14,921 bases of DNA from Bacillota bacterium (GCA_020059765.1 JAGVBM010000242.1:1-14921); one strand, 5' to 3'. Positions 7,565 through 13,930 are shown, counted from the first letter of the stretch. Translations and numbers: made by a program. The notes: generated from the sequence alone by a model not told the origin.

Positions 7565-8743
7565 CTAGGATTCAAGCAGCTTCAACGCAGCGTTCACAAA
7601 CATCTTGACGCCGTTCTCGAGAGCGTCCTCATCGATTGTGAAGCGCGGATGATGGTGAGGATACACGATGCCTTTCGCTTTGTTGCCGGCTCCCACATAG
7701 AAGAAACTGCCGGGTGCCTTTTGTTGAAACGCGGAAAAATCTTCTCCTCCCATGTTCGGGCGCAGCAAATCCAGTGCGTCTGGGCTAAATACTTCACTTA
7801 CGGTTTCTTCGATGACTCGGGTAACTTCTTCATGATTGATGACCGGGCGGTAGCCGAATTCATATTGAAAATCGTAAGCGGCTCCGTGTGCTTCCGTGAT
7901 TCCTTTGACGACGCGTTCCATCAGTTCGGGAACCGCTTCTCGAAGTTTGGGATCGAAACTGCGGACCGTGCCTACGATTTCCACGGATCCGGGGATGATG
8001 TTATGCGCGGTCCCGCCGATAAACTTGCTTACAGAAACGACGAGGTTGTCTAACGGATCTGTATTGCGGGACACAATGTGCTGCAGATTCGTTACGACCT
8101 GTGCCCCGATTGCGATGGAATCGACTGTCTGGTGCGGCATGGCGGCATGTCCGCCCTTCCCTTCAATGGTAATCGAAAACGTATCGGGTGCTGCCATCAT
8201 GGGACCATATGCAACACCAATCTTTCCGGTTTCAAGCGAGGACCAAAGATGGGTTCCGATTACCAGATCCACCCCCTCCATCACACCGGCGTTCACCATT
8301 TCTTCGGCACCGCCGGGAAAAAGTTCTTCCGCGTGTTGAAACAGAAAGCGAACCTCGCCGTGAATTTGGTCTTTCAAGTCAGCTAAAATTTTGGCGGCGC
8401 CAAGCAGCATCGCCGTATGGCCATCATGCCCGCAGGCATGCATGACGCCGGGATTTTGCGACACAAAATCGAACGTATTTTCCTCGTGAATGGGCAGTGC
8501 ATCCATGTCAGCGCGGATGGCAATCACTTTGCCCGGTTGCTTGCCGAGCAAACGGGCCATGACGCTGGTTTTGGTGGGACGGGACAGTTCCAAGGAACCG
8601 AATGACTGAAGGGTGTCGTACACGAATTGGGCTGTTTTTTCTTCCTGAAAGGATAATTCCGGATTTTGGTGCAGGTGCCGTCTCCACCTGACAACATCTT
8701 CCTTCACCAATTCGGTGAAAGTGCTCAATGCATTTTGCGGCAT
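7565..8743 (-). CDS. M20D family amidohydrolase (N-acyl amino acid / hippurate-type hydrolase)
   Basis: A predicted cytosolic metal-dependent amidohydrolase that removes an acyl group from an N-acylated amino acid or cleaves a related amide. The 392 residues carry the complete M20D set: RRHLHQNPELSFQE near the start, AIRADMDALPI, HACGHDGH with Cys104 and His106, the catalytic pair Glu139-Glu140 in QHAEE, His165, GGHAAMPH in the lid domain at about 197 to 204, MGGEDF at 331 to 336 and a HHH cluster at 363 to 365. Length is typical. The ATG at 8743 has GGGAGG eight bases upstream. Its place between the S9 peptidase gene and the transporter genes suggests a role in processing imported or released peptides or acyl amino acids. 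Family members range from hippurate hydrolase to aminoacylase, so the substrate stays open. Confidence 0.92.
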   Translation of the reverse strand: MPQNALSTFTELVKEDVVRWRRHLHQNPELSFQEEKTAQFVYDTLQSFGSLELSRPTKTSVMARLLGKQPGKVIAIRADMDALPIHEENTFDFVSQNPGVMHACGHDGHTAMLLGAAKILADLKDQIHGEVRFLFQHAEELFPGGAEEMVNAGVMEGVDLVIGTHLWSSLETGKIGVAYGPMMAAPDTFSITIEGKGGHAAMPHQTVDSIAIGAQVVTNLQHIVSRNTDPLDNLVVSVSKFIGGTAHNIIPGSVEIVGTVRSFDPKLREAVPELMERVVKGITEAHGAAYDFQYEFGYRPVINHEEVTRVIEETVSEVFSPDALDLLRPNMGGEDFSAFQQKAPGSFFYVGAGNKAKGIVYPHHHPRFTIDEDALENGVKMFVNAALKLLES

Positions 8744-8793
8744 CGCAACTGCCTCCCTCTAGAAATTAATGTTTGATTCCTTCGTTCTATCTT

Positions 8794-10788
8794 TCAATGG
8801 GTGGATGCTTCTTGCTCTTCTCGGGGTCTCGTCTCTTGGGTGCTTACAGTGCGATAGCGATTGAACCAGCCAATGATGTGATTGAGACGCTCAATACGGT
8901 GCTTTGGTTTTCCGCTCCGGGACAAATCGTGACTCTCTCCAGGAAAACGCACCAATTCCGTCTCCACCCCCAGTCGTTTCAAGGCGGTGTACCATTGCTC
9001 CGCTTGTTCCATCGGACAACGGTAATCCTCTTCCGAATGGAGGATTTTAATCGGTGTCTTCACGTTTCGCGCATAGCGAATCGGGGAACGTGAGAGAATG
9101 AAATCTTCGTCCTCCCACATGTCTGCCCCGCCTAATTCCTTGCCGTTAAACCAAAAACCGATATCGCTTGTTCCCATCATACTGTGCAAATTACAGATGC
9201 TTCGTTGGGTTACCGCCGCTTTAAAACGATTCGTATGCCCCACGATCCAATTCGTCATAATTCCGCCGTAGCTTCCCCCGGTTACAAACTCTTGCTGCTT
9301 GTCAATATAGGGGAGTGTCTCTGCGTAATCGACCGCCTTCATCAAATCTTCGTAGTCTTTGCCGCCCCAGTCACCGACGCAGGCCTGGACGAATTTTTCA
9401 CCGTAACCGTGACTGCAGCGGGGATTCGTATAAAGAACGACGTATCCGTTCGCTGCCAGGCACTGGAATTCATGGTGATAACAATTTCCGTACACAGTAT
9501 GAGGGCCGCCGTGAATTTCCAGAACAAGCGGGTATTTCTCTGTCTCTTGAAAAAATGGCGGTTTCAAGATCCAACCTTCGATCTTCCAACCGTCAGCCCC
9601 CATAACCTCGACCCGCTCCGGTTTTGCAACTGCACGTTTTGAGAACAGTTGATCATTGTGATGAGTAAGAGGCTTAATCTCTTCATTTTCCAGCAGAAAC
9701 ACTTCGCCGATCCAGGTTCGGCATTCAAGCAGGTAGGCAATCTTATTTCCGTGAACATCAAAGGAAGTAACGCTTCCGATCTCCTCACGGGTGATTTTTT
9801 CCACTGACGCGGATCGTACATTCACTTTGTAAACAAACGCATTACCGCCATCAGTTGCCAAGAAATAAATTTCCCTGCCATCAGCAGACCAGCGCGGACA
9901 GTGTTTAGCGCCATCATAACGGGCGTCCGATCCGACAACATTCCCTACGGTTCTGTCGAACTGCGCTGTCAGATTGACTGGTTTTCCTTCCGGATATGTG
10001 ACTGCGTAGACACTGCTGTTCGCTGCAGCCGTTTCGCCAAGTTCATGTCCGAAATAGGCAATTTGGCGTCCGTTTGGGGAGAAGGCCGGTGCGGAGAGGT
10101 TCCCTTTGCCTTTGACGATCTCACGAATTTCTTGTGTATCAAGATCCATTGCATACAGTGACGGAGTCACTTCCCTTTCATCATGACTGCGCCAGGAAAC
10201 GAACACAATCGTCTTTCCGTCGGGAGAAAATGCCGGTTCTTCTTCGTCAAATTCTCCATGTGTCAACTGTACCGCATCACCCGCCACCGACACCTTCCAT
10301 AGATGAATGCGCTCTGGGCCGTAAAATCCCTCCCCGTCTTCCCGATAACGCAGGCGGTTGATCACTCTGACATCGCTCAAAACCTCAGATTCCTTGCGGG
10401 CAACGGCAACCAAACAGCTGCTGTCGGGCGACCAGATAAAGGAGCGGATTCCCTCTTTGAAGTCGGTCAGCCGCTTCGCTTCTCCTCCTGCCAAATCCAA
10501 TACATAGACCTGATTTTTCCCGGTACGATTCGACAGATAGGCGAGTTTTCGGCCGTCAGGTGAAAACTGGGGAGAAAAATCTTTAGCCGGTTCATCGCTG
10601 AACAGACCACTGGTCAAATTGCGTTCATGACCAGTCGCTAAATCGATCAGACGGATCGAGGAACGGTATTTGTCCGCCTCTTGATCGATCTCAGTCAATA
10701 CGTAGACAAGCGATTGTCCGTCGGAAGAAAAACGCGGATTTCCGGAAAAACGAAACTGATACAAGTCCTCAATGGAGATTGTGTTCAT
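8794..10788 (-). CDS. S9 family (prolyl oligopeptidase superfamily) serine peptidase
   Basis: A 664-residue serine peptidase with no signal sequence, so cytosolic, expected to cleave short peptides and possibly release N-acylated amino acids. The N-terminal two thirds (about 15 to 380) is a beta-propeller with repeated FSPDG-type blades that limits access to small substrates. The C-terminal alpha/beta-hydrolase domain has HGGP at 426 to 429 for the oxyanion region, GGSYGG with catalytic Ser506, Asp588 in EEDYRCP and His620 in GESHDLS. The overall layout is that of the acylaminoacyl-peptidase/YuxL-like branch. The ATG at 10788 follows AAGGGGGG. It begins 11 bp after the Lrp-type regulator gene, so the two are almost certainly co-transcribed. 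Confidence 0.93.
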   Translation of the reverse strand: MNTISIEDLYQFRFSGNPRFSSDGQSLVYVLTEIDQEADKYRSSIRLIDLATGHERNLTSGLFSDEPAKDFSPQFSPDGRKLAYLSNRTGKNQVYVLDLAGGEAKRLTDFKEGIRSFIWSPDSSCLVAVARKESEVLSDVRVINRLRYREDGEGFYGPERIHLWKVSVAGDAVQLTHGEFDEEEPAFSPDGKTIVFVSWRSHDEREVTPSLYAMDLDTQEIREIVKGKGNLSAPAFSPNGRQIAYFGHELGETAAANSSVYAVTYPEGKPVNLTAQFDRTVGNVVGSDARYDGAKHCPRWSADGREIYFLATDGGNAFVYKVNVRSASVEKITREEIGSVTSFDVHGNKIAYLLECRTWIGEVFLLENEEIKPLTHHNDQLFSKRAVAKPERVEVMGADGWKIEGWILKPPFFQETEKYPLVLEIHGGPHTVYGNCYHHEFQCLAANGYVVLYTNPRCSHGYGEKFVQACVGDWGGKDYEDLMKAVDYAETLPYIDKQQEFVTGGSYGGIMTNWIVGHTNRFKAAVTQRSICNLHSMMGTSDIGFWFNGKELGGADMWEDEDFILSRSPIRYARNVKTPIKILHSEEDYRCPMEQAEQWYTALKRLGVETELVRFPGESHDLSRSGKPKHRIERLNHIIGWFNRYRTVSTQETRPREEQEASTH

Positions 10789-10799
10789 GCTTCCCCCCC

Positions 10800-11270
10800 T
10801 TAAATTGCAAAAATCTTATAGGTGTTTTTTAGGAGTTTCATTTCGATGATGACGTTTGTTTTGGTAATTCCCTCGATCGGATTTAATTTTTTCATTAGAA
10901 AATCGGTCAATTCTTCATGTGATCGAACCCGCACCTGAATTAACAATTGGTATTCTCCGCTTGTCACAACCATAAAACGCACCTGATCAATTACCTGAAT
11001 CGTTTCAATTACCGCATCTAAGGCACCAGGCGCAACCGCAATTTGCACGATAGCCTGAATTTTCAAACCTACCTGAATGGGGTTGACCACTCCAACAATG
11101 TTAAGTATGCCGGCAACACGCAGTTTCTCAACTCTCATGCGAACGGTCCGTTCATTTACTCCCAGTGCATCCGCAATTTCCGTGAAAGGCTTTCGGCCAT
11201 CGTCGGATAAGTGCTGAATGATCTGAATATCAATTGCATCAAGCCCAGACCAATTATCTTGCTCCTCCAC
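10800..11270 (-). CDS. Lrp/AsnC family transcriptional regulator, GTG start
   Basis: A 156-residue feast/famine regulator. The N-terminal helix-turn-helix (about 9 to 58) shows the family pattern with LDAIDIQIIQHLSDDGR and a recognition helix around NERTVRMRVEKLR. The C-terminal RAM effector domain (about 72 to 145) includes the SGEYQLL segment that lines the amino-acid-binding pocket. The GTG start at 11270 is fixed by an AGGAGG site six bases upstream; no nearby ATG fits better. It is the first gene of the peptide operon and is 11 bp from the S9 peptidase gene, which suggests that it controls the operon and itself in response to amino acids. The effector is unknown. A possible palindromic operator lies upstream at 11321 to 11330. 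Confidence 0.92.
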   Translation of the reverse strand: MEEQDNWSGLDAIDIQIIQHLSDDGRKPFTEIADALGVNERTVRMRVEKLRVAGILNIVGVVNPIQVGLKIQAIVQIAVAPGALDAVIETIQVIDQVRFMVVTSGEYQLLIQVRVRSHEELTDFLMKKLNPIEGITKTNVIIEMKLLKNTYKIFAI

Positions 11271-11295
11271 TCGGCACCTCCTAAAAACAGCTTAA

Positions 11296-11301
11296 ATTAT
11301 A
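11296..11301 (-). promoter_or_regulatory. Candidate -10 box for the Lrp-led peptide operon
   Basis: A perfect TATAAT reads on the minus strand at 11301 to 11296, about 25 bases before the GTG start at 11270 and just upstream of its ribosome site. No good -35 hexamer is found at 16 to 18 bases; the sequence there is A/T-rich, ATACCG-like. This would be the operon promoter, perhaps weak or activator-dependent. Confidence 0.35.
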
Positions 11302-11320
11302 AAATCTATGTCGAATTACG

Positions 11321-11330
11321 GTATTAATAC
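11321..11330. promoter_or_regulatory. Possible regulator operator, palindrome GTATTAATAC
   Basis: GTATTAATAC is a perfect 10-bp palindrome about 20 bases upstream of the candidate -10 box, where a -35 region or an operator would lie. Lrp/AsnC proteins often bind short dyads near their own promoters, so autoregulation is a reasonable guess. The motif is short and AT-rich and could be chance. Confidence 0.25.
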
Positions 11331-11455
11331 ATACTTATTCAATCGAAATATGAAAATTCCTTCTTATTTTTTGTTTTTTCAAAAAATTTTTTCTGTTCAA
11401 ATATTTTAAGTTTTTAACATCGTACCAAGACCTCGAGAAAGATAAAACCAATTTC

Positions 11456-11470
11456 GTAAGATTATCTTAC
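11456..11470. repeat. 15-bp palindrome GTAAGAT-T-ATCTTAC
   Basis: GTAAGAT (11456-11462) and ATCTTAC (11464-11470) are perfect 7-bp arms around a single T. It lies in the gene-free stretch between the HEPN gene and the Lrp gene, about 40 bases before the structured mobile-element-like segment. It may be an operator or part of a decayed element. Confidence 0.3.
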
Positions 11471-11486
11471 ACAGATTGCTATATTT

Positions 11487-11559
11487 CTTGAAATGCAAGG
11501 TAAGTGCCTCAACGGCAACGCCGTAGGTGGGGGGAGTGTTCAAGAGAGGAAAACTTGAA
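11487..11559 (+). mobile_element. Possible IS200/IS605-type right-end remnant with structured RNA-like fold
   Basis: On the plus strand this stretch holds CTTG/CAAG (11487-11499), then a hairpin ACGGC-AAC-GCCGT (11512-11524). An outer CCT/AGG pairing flanks that hairpin. A G-rich run (11529-11534) follows, and then GTTCAAG (11538-11544). TTCAAG is repeated inverted as CTTGAA at 11554 to 11559. A GC hairpin followed by a G-run and a terminal TTCAA-type motif recalls the right ends of TnpB-carrying IS605-family elements, whose 3' end doubles as the guide RNA scaffold. That comparison is from memory. No tnpA or tnpB remains beside it. The surrounding 337 bp (11271 to 11607) is otherwise AT-rich and contains no gene that I can see. 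Confidence 0.35.
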
Positions 11560-11607
11560 TTTCATTATTTAAAATATTGTGTTGGCTCGAGTGATAGATG
11601 CCTGTAT

Positions 11608-12003
11608 CTATCCAATCCTTTTATTTACTTCGTCCAACCACTTTTTCATCAGAACGGCATACTTAAACAATCTACCAAATATCATTTCGGCAAGCGCTTC
11701 ATTGTAAGTATGCACTGACAGATTCCGGTCATCCACCATTTCAAGCGCCAATGCAGCTTCTACATCGTCAAACAGCCCAACAGACAAACTGGAACGTATG
11801 ACTCCCTTGGGTGATCCGATGTCCAGCCCTTCATAATCAAGGAGGTACTGTTTGGCAGTTTTCCAAACAGTCTCAAACGTGTATTCAAAGCGTTGTATGG
11901 ACGCATCCCTCTCAATGCGAGTCGGACTCGGTATAGCGAGTACTTCGTCTAATGTCGCTAATGCCCGGTACGAAACTTTCAGCCGTTGTTTCATTCGTTC
12001 CAT
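11608..12003 (-). CDS. hepT: HEPN-domain toxin, HI0074/HepT-like (nucleotidyltransferase substrate-binding type)
   Basis: A small helical HEPN protein of 131 residues. The segment RDASIQRFEYTFETVWK (about 32 to 48) is typical of the HI0074 'nucleotidyltransferase substrate-binding' family. The catalytic signature is RNLSVHTY at residues 93 to 100, an exact RX4HXY motif: Arg93 and His98 are the expected RNase residues, and Tyr100 is the residue modified by the partner in characterised MntA-HepT systems. In that type VII system HepT is an RNase toxin silenced by AMPylation. The ATG at 12003 has AAGGAGGG seven bases upstream and overlaps the end of the MNT gene by 13 bp, so the two are translationally coupled. 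It is the last gene of the four-gene module. Toxicity is inferred from the intact motif. Confidence 0.88.
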   Translation of the reverse strand: MERMKQRLKVSYRALATLDEVLAIPSPTRIERDASIQRFEYTFETVWKTAKQYLLDYEGLDIGSPKGVIRSSLSVGLFDDVEAALALEMVDDRNLSVHTYNEALAEMIFGRLFKYAVLMKKWLDEVNKRIG

Positions 12004-12320
12004 TCGATTCCCTCCTTCATCACTTGCTGGATGAACGTTTCATCCGATTCCCGTAAATCTGTCACTTCAACGGGATACGGAATCGGAGCCTCTTCCAATG
12101 CTGACCGAAGCTTTGGCAGCACTCCACTTGGAAGCGGATCTTCGGACCAAATTGCAAGATCTATATCTGAAGTCCGACGCTCTTCTTGCCTTGCCCATGA
12201 TCCGTAGAGGTACACTTTGACCTTTATTCCTCGCAGTTGATTCATCACGATTTCCTGAACCTTCGCCAGAACAATCCCACGAGCTAAAGCGTTTGACTGT
12301 TCTTTACGCGGCAGAACCAT
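11991..12320 (-). CDS. mntA: Minimal nucleotidyltransferase antitoxin, MntA-like
   Basis: A 109-residue MNT-fold protein. It carries the GSX10DXD signature of the polymerase beta superfamily as GSWARQEERRTSDID, with Gly40-Ser41 and metal-binding Asp52 and Asp54. A possible third acidic residue lies in the VEVTD strand (about 84 to 88). In characterised pairs, MntA AMPylates the Tyr of the RX4HXY motif in HepT and so neutralises it; the adjacent overlapping gene has exactly that motif. The frame could also start at an ATG at 12344. The ATG at 12320 is preferred because GAGGAGG lies eight bases before it, whereas 12344 has only a poorly placed GGCGGA. It begins 30 bp after the ATPase gene. Confidence 0.88.
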   Translation of the reverse strand: MVLPRKEQSNALARGIVLAKVQEIVMNQLRGIKVKVYLYGSWARQEERRTSDIDLAIWSEDPLPSGVLPKLRSALEEAPIPYPVEVTDLRESDETFIQQVMKEGIEWNE

Positions 12321-12350
12321 TTCCGCTTCCTCCTCACTGTTCATTTCCGC

Positions 12351-13532
12351 CTATTTAAGTTTTGTCCAACGTATATAAAACAGAAAGTAAGGATCCAGAA
12401 TATGAAGTTCTTGATCTCTCCAGTCAATTACACGGTACATTTCGTCCAATTCGTTGAGTAACTTCTGAATGTTCGCCATCGTGTTGCTGAGAGTCAAAGG
12501 GGCAGGAACGCGTACCCCCCTATCCAAGATGGAGGCAATCCGTCTTTGCAGATCCGATATTCCGATAGATGTACTTGGAGGATCTTCCGCTAATGCATAC
12601 AGAATGAGCTGATAAATTTCCACCTCTTGCTGATTCAGAAGCTTATACTTGGATCTTCGATCGCGTCCTTTGGAAGGACCTTGCGTCCATTTTTGCAGGA
12701 CTGAATCATAAAACTCCAAGTCTCTGGTTGTAAAAACAAACGCTCTTTTGATCAACTCTATATTCCCCACTGTATTGACAGCGGGATCTTCATCCACATT
12801 GAGAATATAGGCTAAGTTAAGACAGTTTTGCTGCATTAATTGAGGAGAGGTAATGCTTTCCTGTACGAGCAAGCTCATAGATTCGTCAGGGAGAGATACT
12901 CCCAAGAGATCGAATCCCGTCTTGGGAATCTTTTGCAGTTCTTGTTGTGTCCACGGCTCTATATCAATGAATCGTACTCGTCCCGACAGATCGGCGTTCC
13001 TGCGGATCGCATCATCGGCGCGATGCGGGAGAGTTACAATTACGACTTTCAGTCCGTAAAAAAGAGCGGATTTTAAGATTCTTGCGATATAGAGCTGCAC
13101 GTCTTGGGGAATGTAATGAAAGTCATCTATGACCAGCACCTTATCTCCACGGATCAAGGCATCTATAATTTGATTGTTGCTCCTCAACTTTTTTTCCTTT
13201 TGTGCATCATGATCGATCCGTTTGGTCTGCATGCTCCCTTTCCCTGCAGCTACAACGACCGAACCGGAAACTTCTCTACTAAATCCCGCTTCGCTGCCGG
13301 TTATGACTGAAGTCTCGATTTCTGTTGGAATATCAAGCTTTTCCGCAATTTGCTTCCAAAAGTCATCTTGAGTTCGAATGTGAGATCCAAATATTTCGAT
13401 CATCCGGGTTGAATCAATCACACTATGATAGAGCACTGTTTTTCCCGATTTGGAGGAACCTGAAATTAAGGTGAGAAGTCCGGGAGTCCGTAAAGCTCTT
13501 TGCAGCTTTTCCTCGTATATTTCCCTAATCAA
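12351..13532 (-). CDS. P-loop AAA/STAND-like ATPase with C-terminal winged-helix-like region, unknown function
   Basis: A roughly 393-residue ATPase that I cannot assign to a named family. Walker A is GSSKSGKT at 25 to 32 and Walker B is VLVIDDFHY at 132 to 140. A sensor-like strand VVIVTLPHR lies at 163 to 171, and an Arg-rich DAIRRNADLSGR segment at 174 to 185 could hold the arginine finger. Residues from about 300 on look like a winged-helix domain. The end, ILDPYFLFYIRW, recalls the C-terminal 'DPfxxFWxR' ending of archaeal-type AAA ATPases. The start is placed at TTG 13532: GGAGG lies eight bases upstream and TTGATTAG overlaps the stop of the preceding XRE gene. The frame is open to 13586, so ATG 13550 or TTG 13586 are alternatives. 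It sits between a DNA-binding regulator and a toxin-antitoxin pair. Confidence 0.82.
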   Translation of the reverse strand: MIREIYEEKLQRALRTPGLLTLISGSSKSGKTVLYHSVIDSTRMIEIFGSHIRTQDDFWKQIAEKLDIPTEIETSVITGSEAGFSREVSGSVVVAAGKGSMQTKRIDHDAQKEKKLRSNNQIIDALIRGDKVLVIDDFHYIPQDVQLYIARILKSALFYGLKVVIVTLPHRADDAIRRNADLSGRVRFIDIEPWTQQELQKIPKTGFDLLGVSLPDESMSLLVQESITSPQLMQQNCLNLAYILNVDEDPAVNTVGNIELIKRAFVFTTRDLEFYDSVLQKWTQGPSKGRDRRSKYKLLNQQEVEIYQLILYALAEDPPSTSIGISDLQRRIASILDRGVRVPAPLTLSNTMANIQKLLNELDEMYRVIDWRDQELHILDPYFLFYIRWTKLK

Positions 13533-13770
13533 CTTCTGCACCTCCCCCATTTGCTCTTTTATTTCCATCATCGGGTATATATTCAATAACTTCTTCTATT
13601 CTGCAGTTTAACCTCTTGCATAACCGTTCAATCACTTCAAGAGATACATAGTGATCCCGATTTAATTTGGCAATGGTTACGGATGAGATGATCTTTTCCT
13701 TTTTGAGAGTTTGAAAGTTGATTCCTTTACGATGCAGGGTCGCCTGCAAAGGCGCAAATGAAATTGCCAT
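13525..13770 (-). CDS. XRE/Cro-C1 family helix-turn-helix regulator (small)
   Basis: An 81-residue DNA-binding protein. The pattern TLHRKGINFQTLKKEKIISSVTIAKLNRDHYVSLEVIERL, given here only as the approximate span of residues 10 to 50, is the five-helix Cro/C1 fold. The ending CKRLNCRIEEVIEYIPD (about 52 to 68) is typical of small stand-alone XRE regulators in Bacillota. The ATG at 13770 is preferred over the upstream extension of the frame because the family N-terminus starts there and GGGGTGG lies about six bases before it. Its last codons (GGGGGAGG) also serve as the ribosome site of the ATPase gene, with which it overlaps by 8 bp. As first gene of the module it probably represses or tunes the module. 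Confidence 0.85.
   Translation of the reverse strand: MAISFAPLQATLHRKGINFQTLKKEKIISSVTIAKLNRDHYVSLEVIERLCKRLNCRIEEVIEYIPDDGNKRANGGGAEVD
13541..13545 (-). promoter_or_regulatory. Ribosome binding site that decides the ATPase start, inside the XRE gene
   Basis: GGAGG reads on the minus strand at 13545 to 13541, within a GGGGGAGG that encodes Gly residues at the tail of the XRE protein. Eight bases later is TTG (13532 to 13530), which overlaps the XRE stop as TTGATTAG. This arrangement is typical of termination-reinitiation coupling. Confidence 0.55.
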
Positions 13771-13790
13771 AAAAAACCACCCCTGATGTA

Positions 13791-13820
13791 AAAATATCAA
13801 CACAGGTTTACGTTTGTCAA
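13791..13820 (-). promoter_or_regulatory. Promoter of the XRE-ATPase-MntA-HepT module
   Basis: TTGACA reads on the minus strand at 13820 to 13815, a perfect -35. A -10-like TATTTT lies at 13796 to 13791 (18-bp spacing; ATATTT one base earlier gives 17). The start codon at 13770 is about 20 bases further on. It lies between the preceding terminator and the XRE gene, as expected. A CAACACA/TGTGTTG inverted pair (13852-13858 and 13798-13804) flanks it and could be the XRE binding sites. Confidence 0.6.
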
Positions 13821-13878
13821 CCTTTCCTATACACTCATAAACATGTTGGTATGTGTTGTCGTCAATGATTTGTCGGAC

Positions 13879-13912
13879 AAAAAATGGGTCGGCTGCCATA
13901 GCCGAACCCATT
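13879..13912 (-). terminator. Intrinsic terminator of the RsgI-like gene
   Basis: On the minus strand AATGGGTTCGGCT (13912-13900) pairs with AGCCGACCCATT (13894-13883), with one bulged base and a 5-nt loop, followed by a run of six T's (13884-13879). It begins about 19 bases after the stop at 13931 and separates this gene from the XRE-led module. Confidence 0.85.
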
Positions 13913-13930
13913 GGAATTGCTCAGTACCTA

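Noticed and set aside
7649..8445. Several plus-strand open frames of about 85 to 147 codons opposite the M20D amidohydrolase gene
   Set aside because: They are antisense to a gene with complete family motifs, have no recognisable domains and lie in a GC-skewed region that suppresses stops on the other strand.
9184..9642. 152-codon plus-strand open frame opposite the S9 peptidase gene
   Set aside because: It is antisense to the catalytic domain coding region and shows no recognisable protein features.
11345..11360. CodY-box-like AATTTTC half-site upstream of the Lrp-type gene
   Set aside because: Only the left half of the consensus matches; the region is very AT-rich, so chance is likely.
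11487..11559. Metabolite riboswitch in the same structured segment
   Set aside because: I compared it with c-di-GMP, SAM, purine and fluoride riboswitch core motifs that I know and none fits; it also reads on the strand away from the adjacent genes.
11593..11612. GATAGAT/ATCTATC hairpin over the HepT stop codon as terminator
   Set aside because: The stem is AT-rich, 7 bp, and no T-run follows on the minus strand; too weak to call.
13771..13911. 47-codon upstream extension of the XRE frame
   Set aside because: It would run through the promoter and terminator hairpin; the conserved XRE protein begins at 13770.
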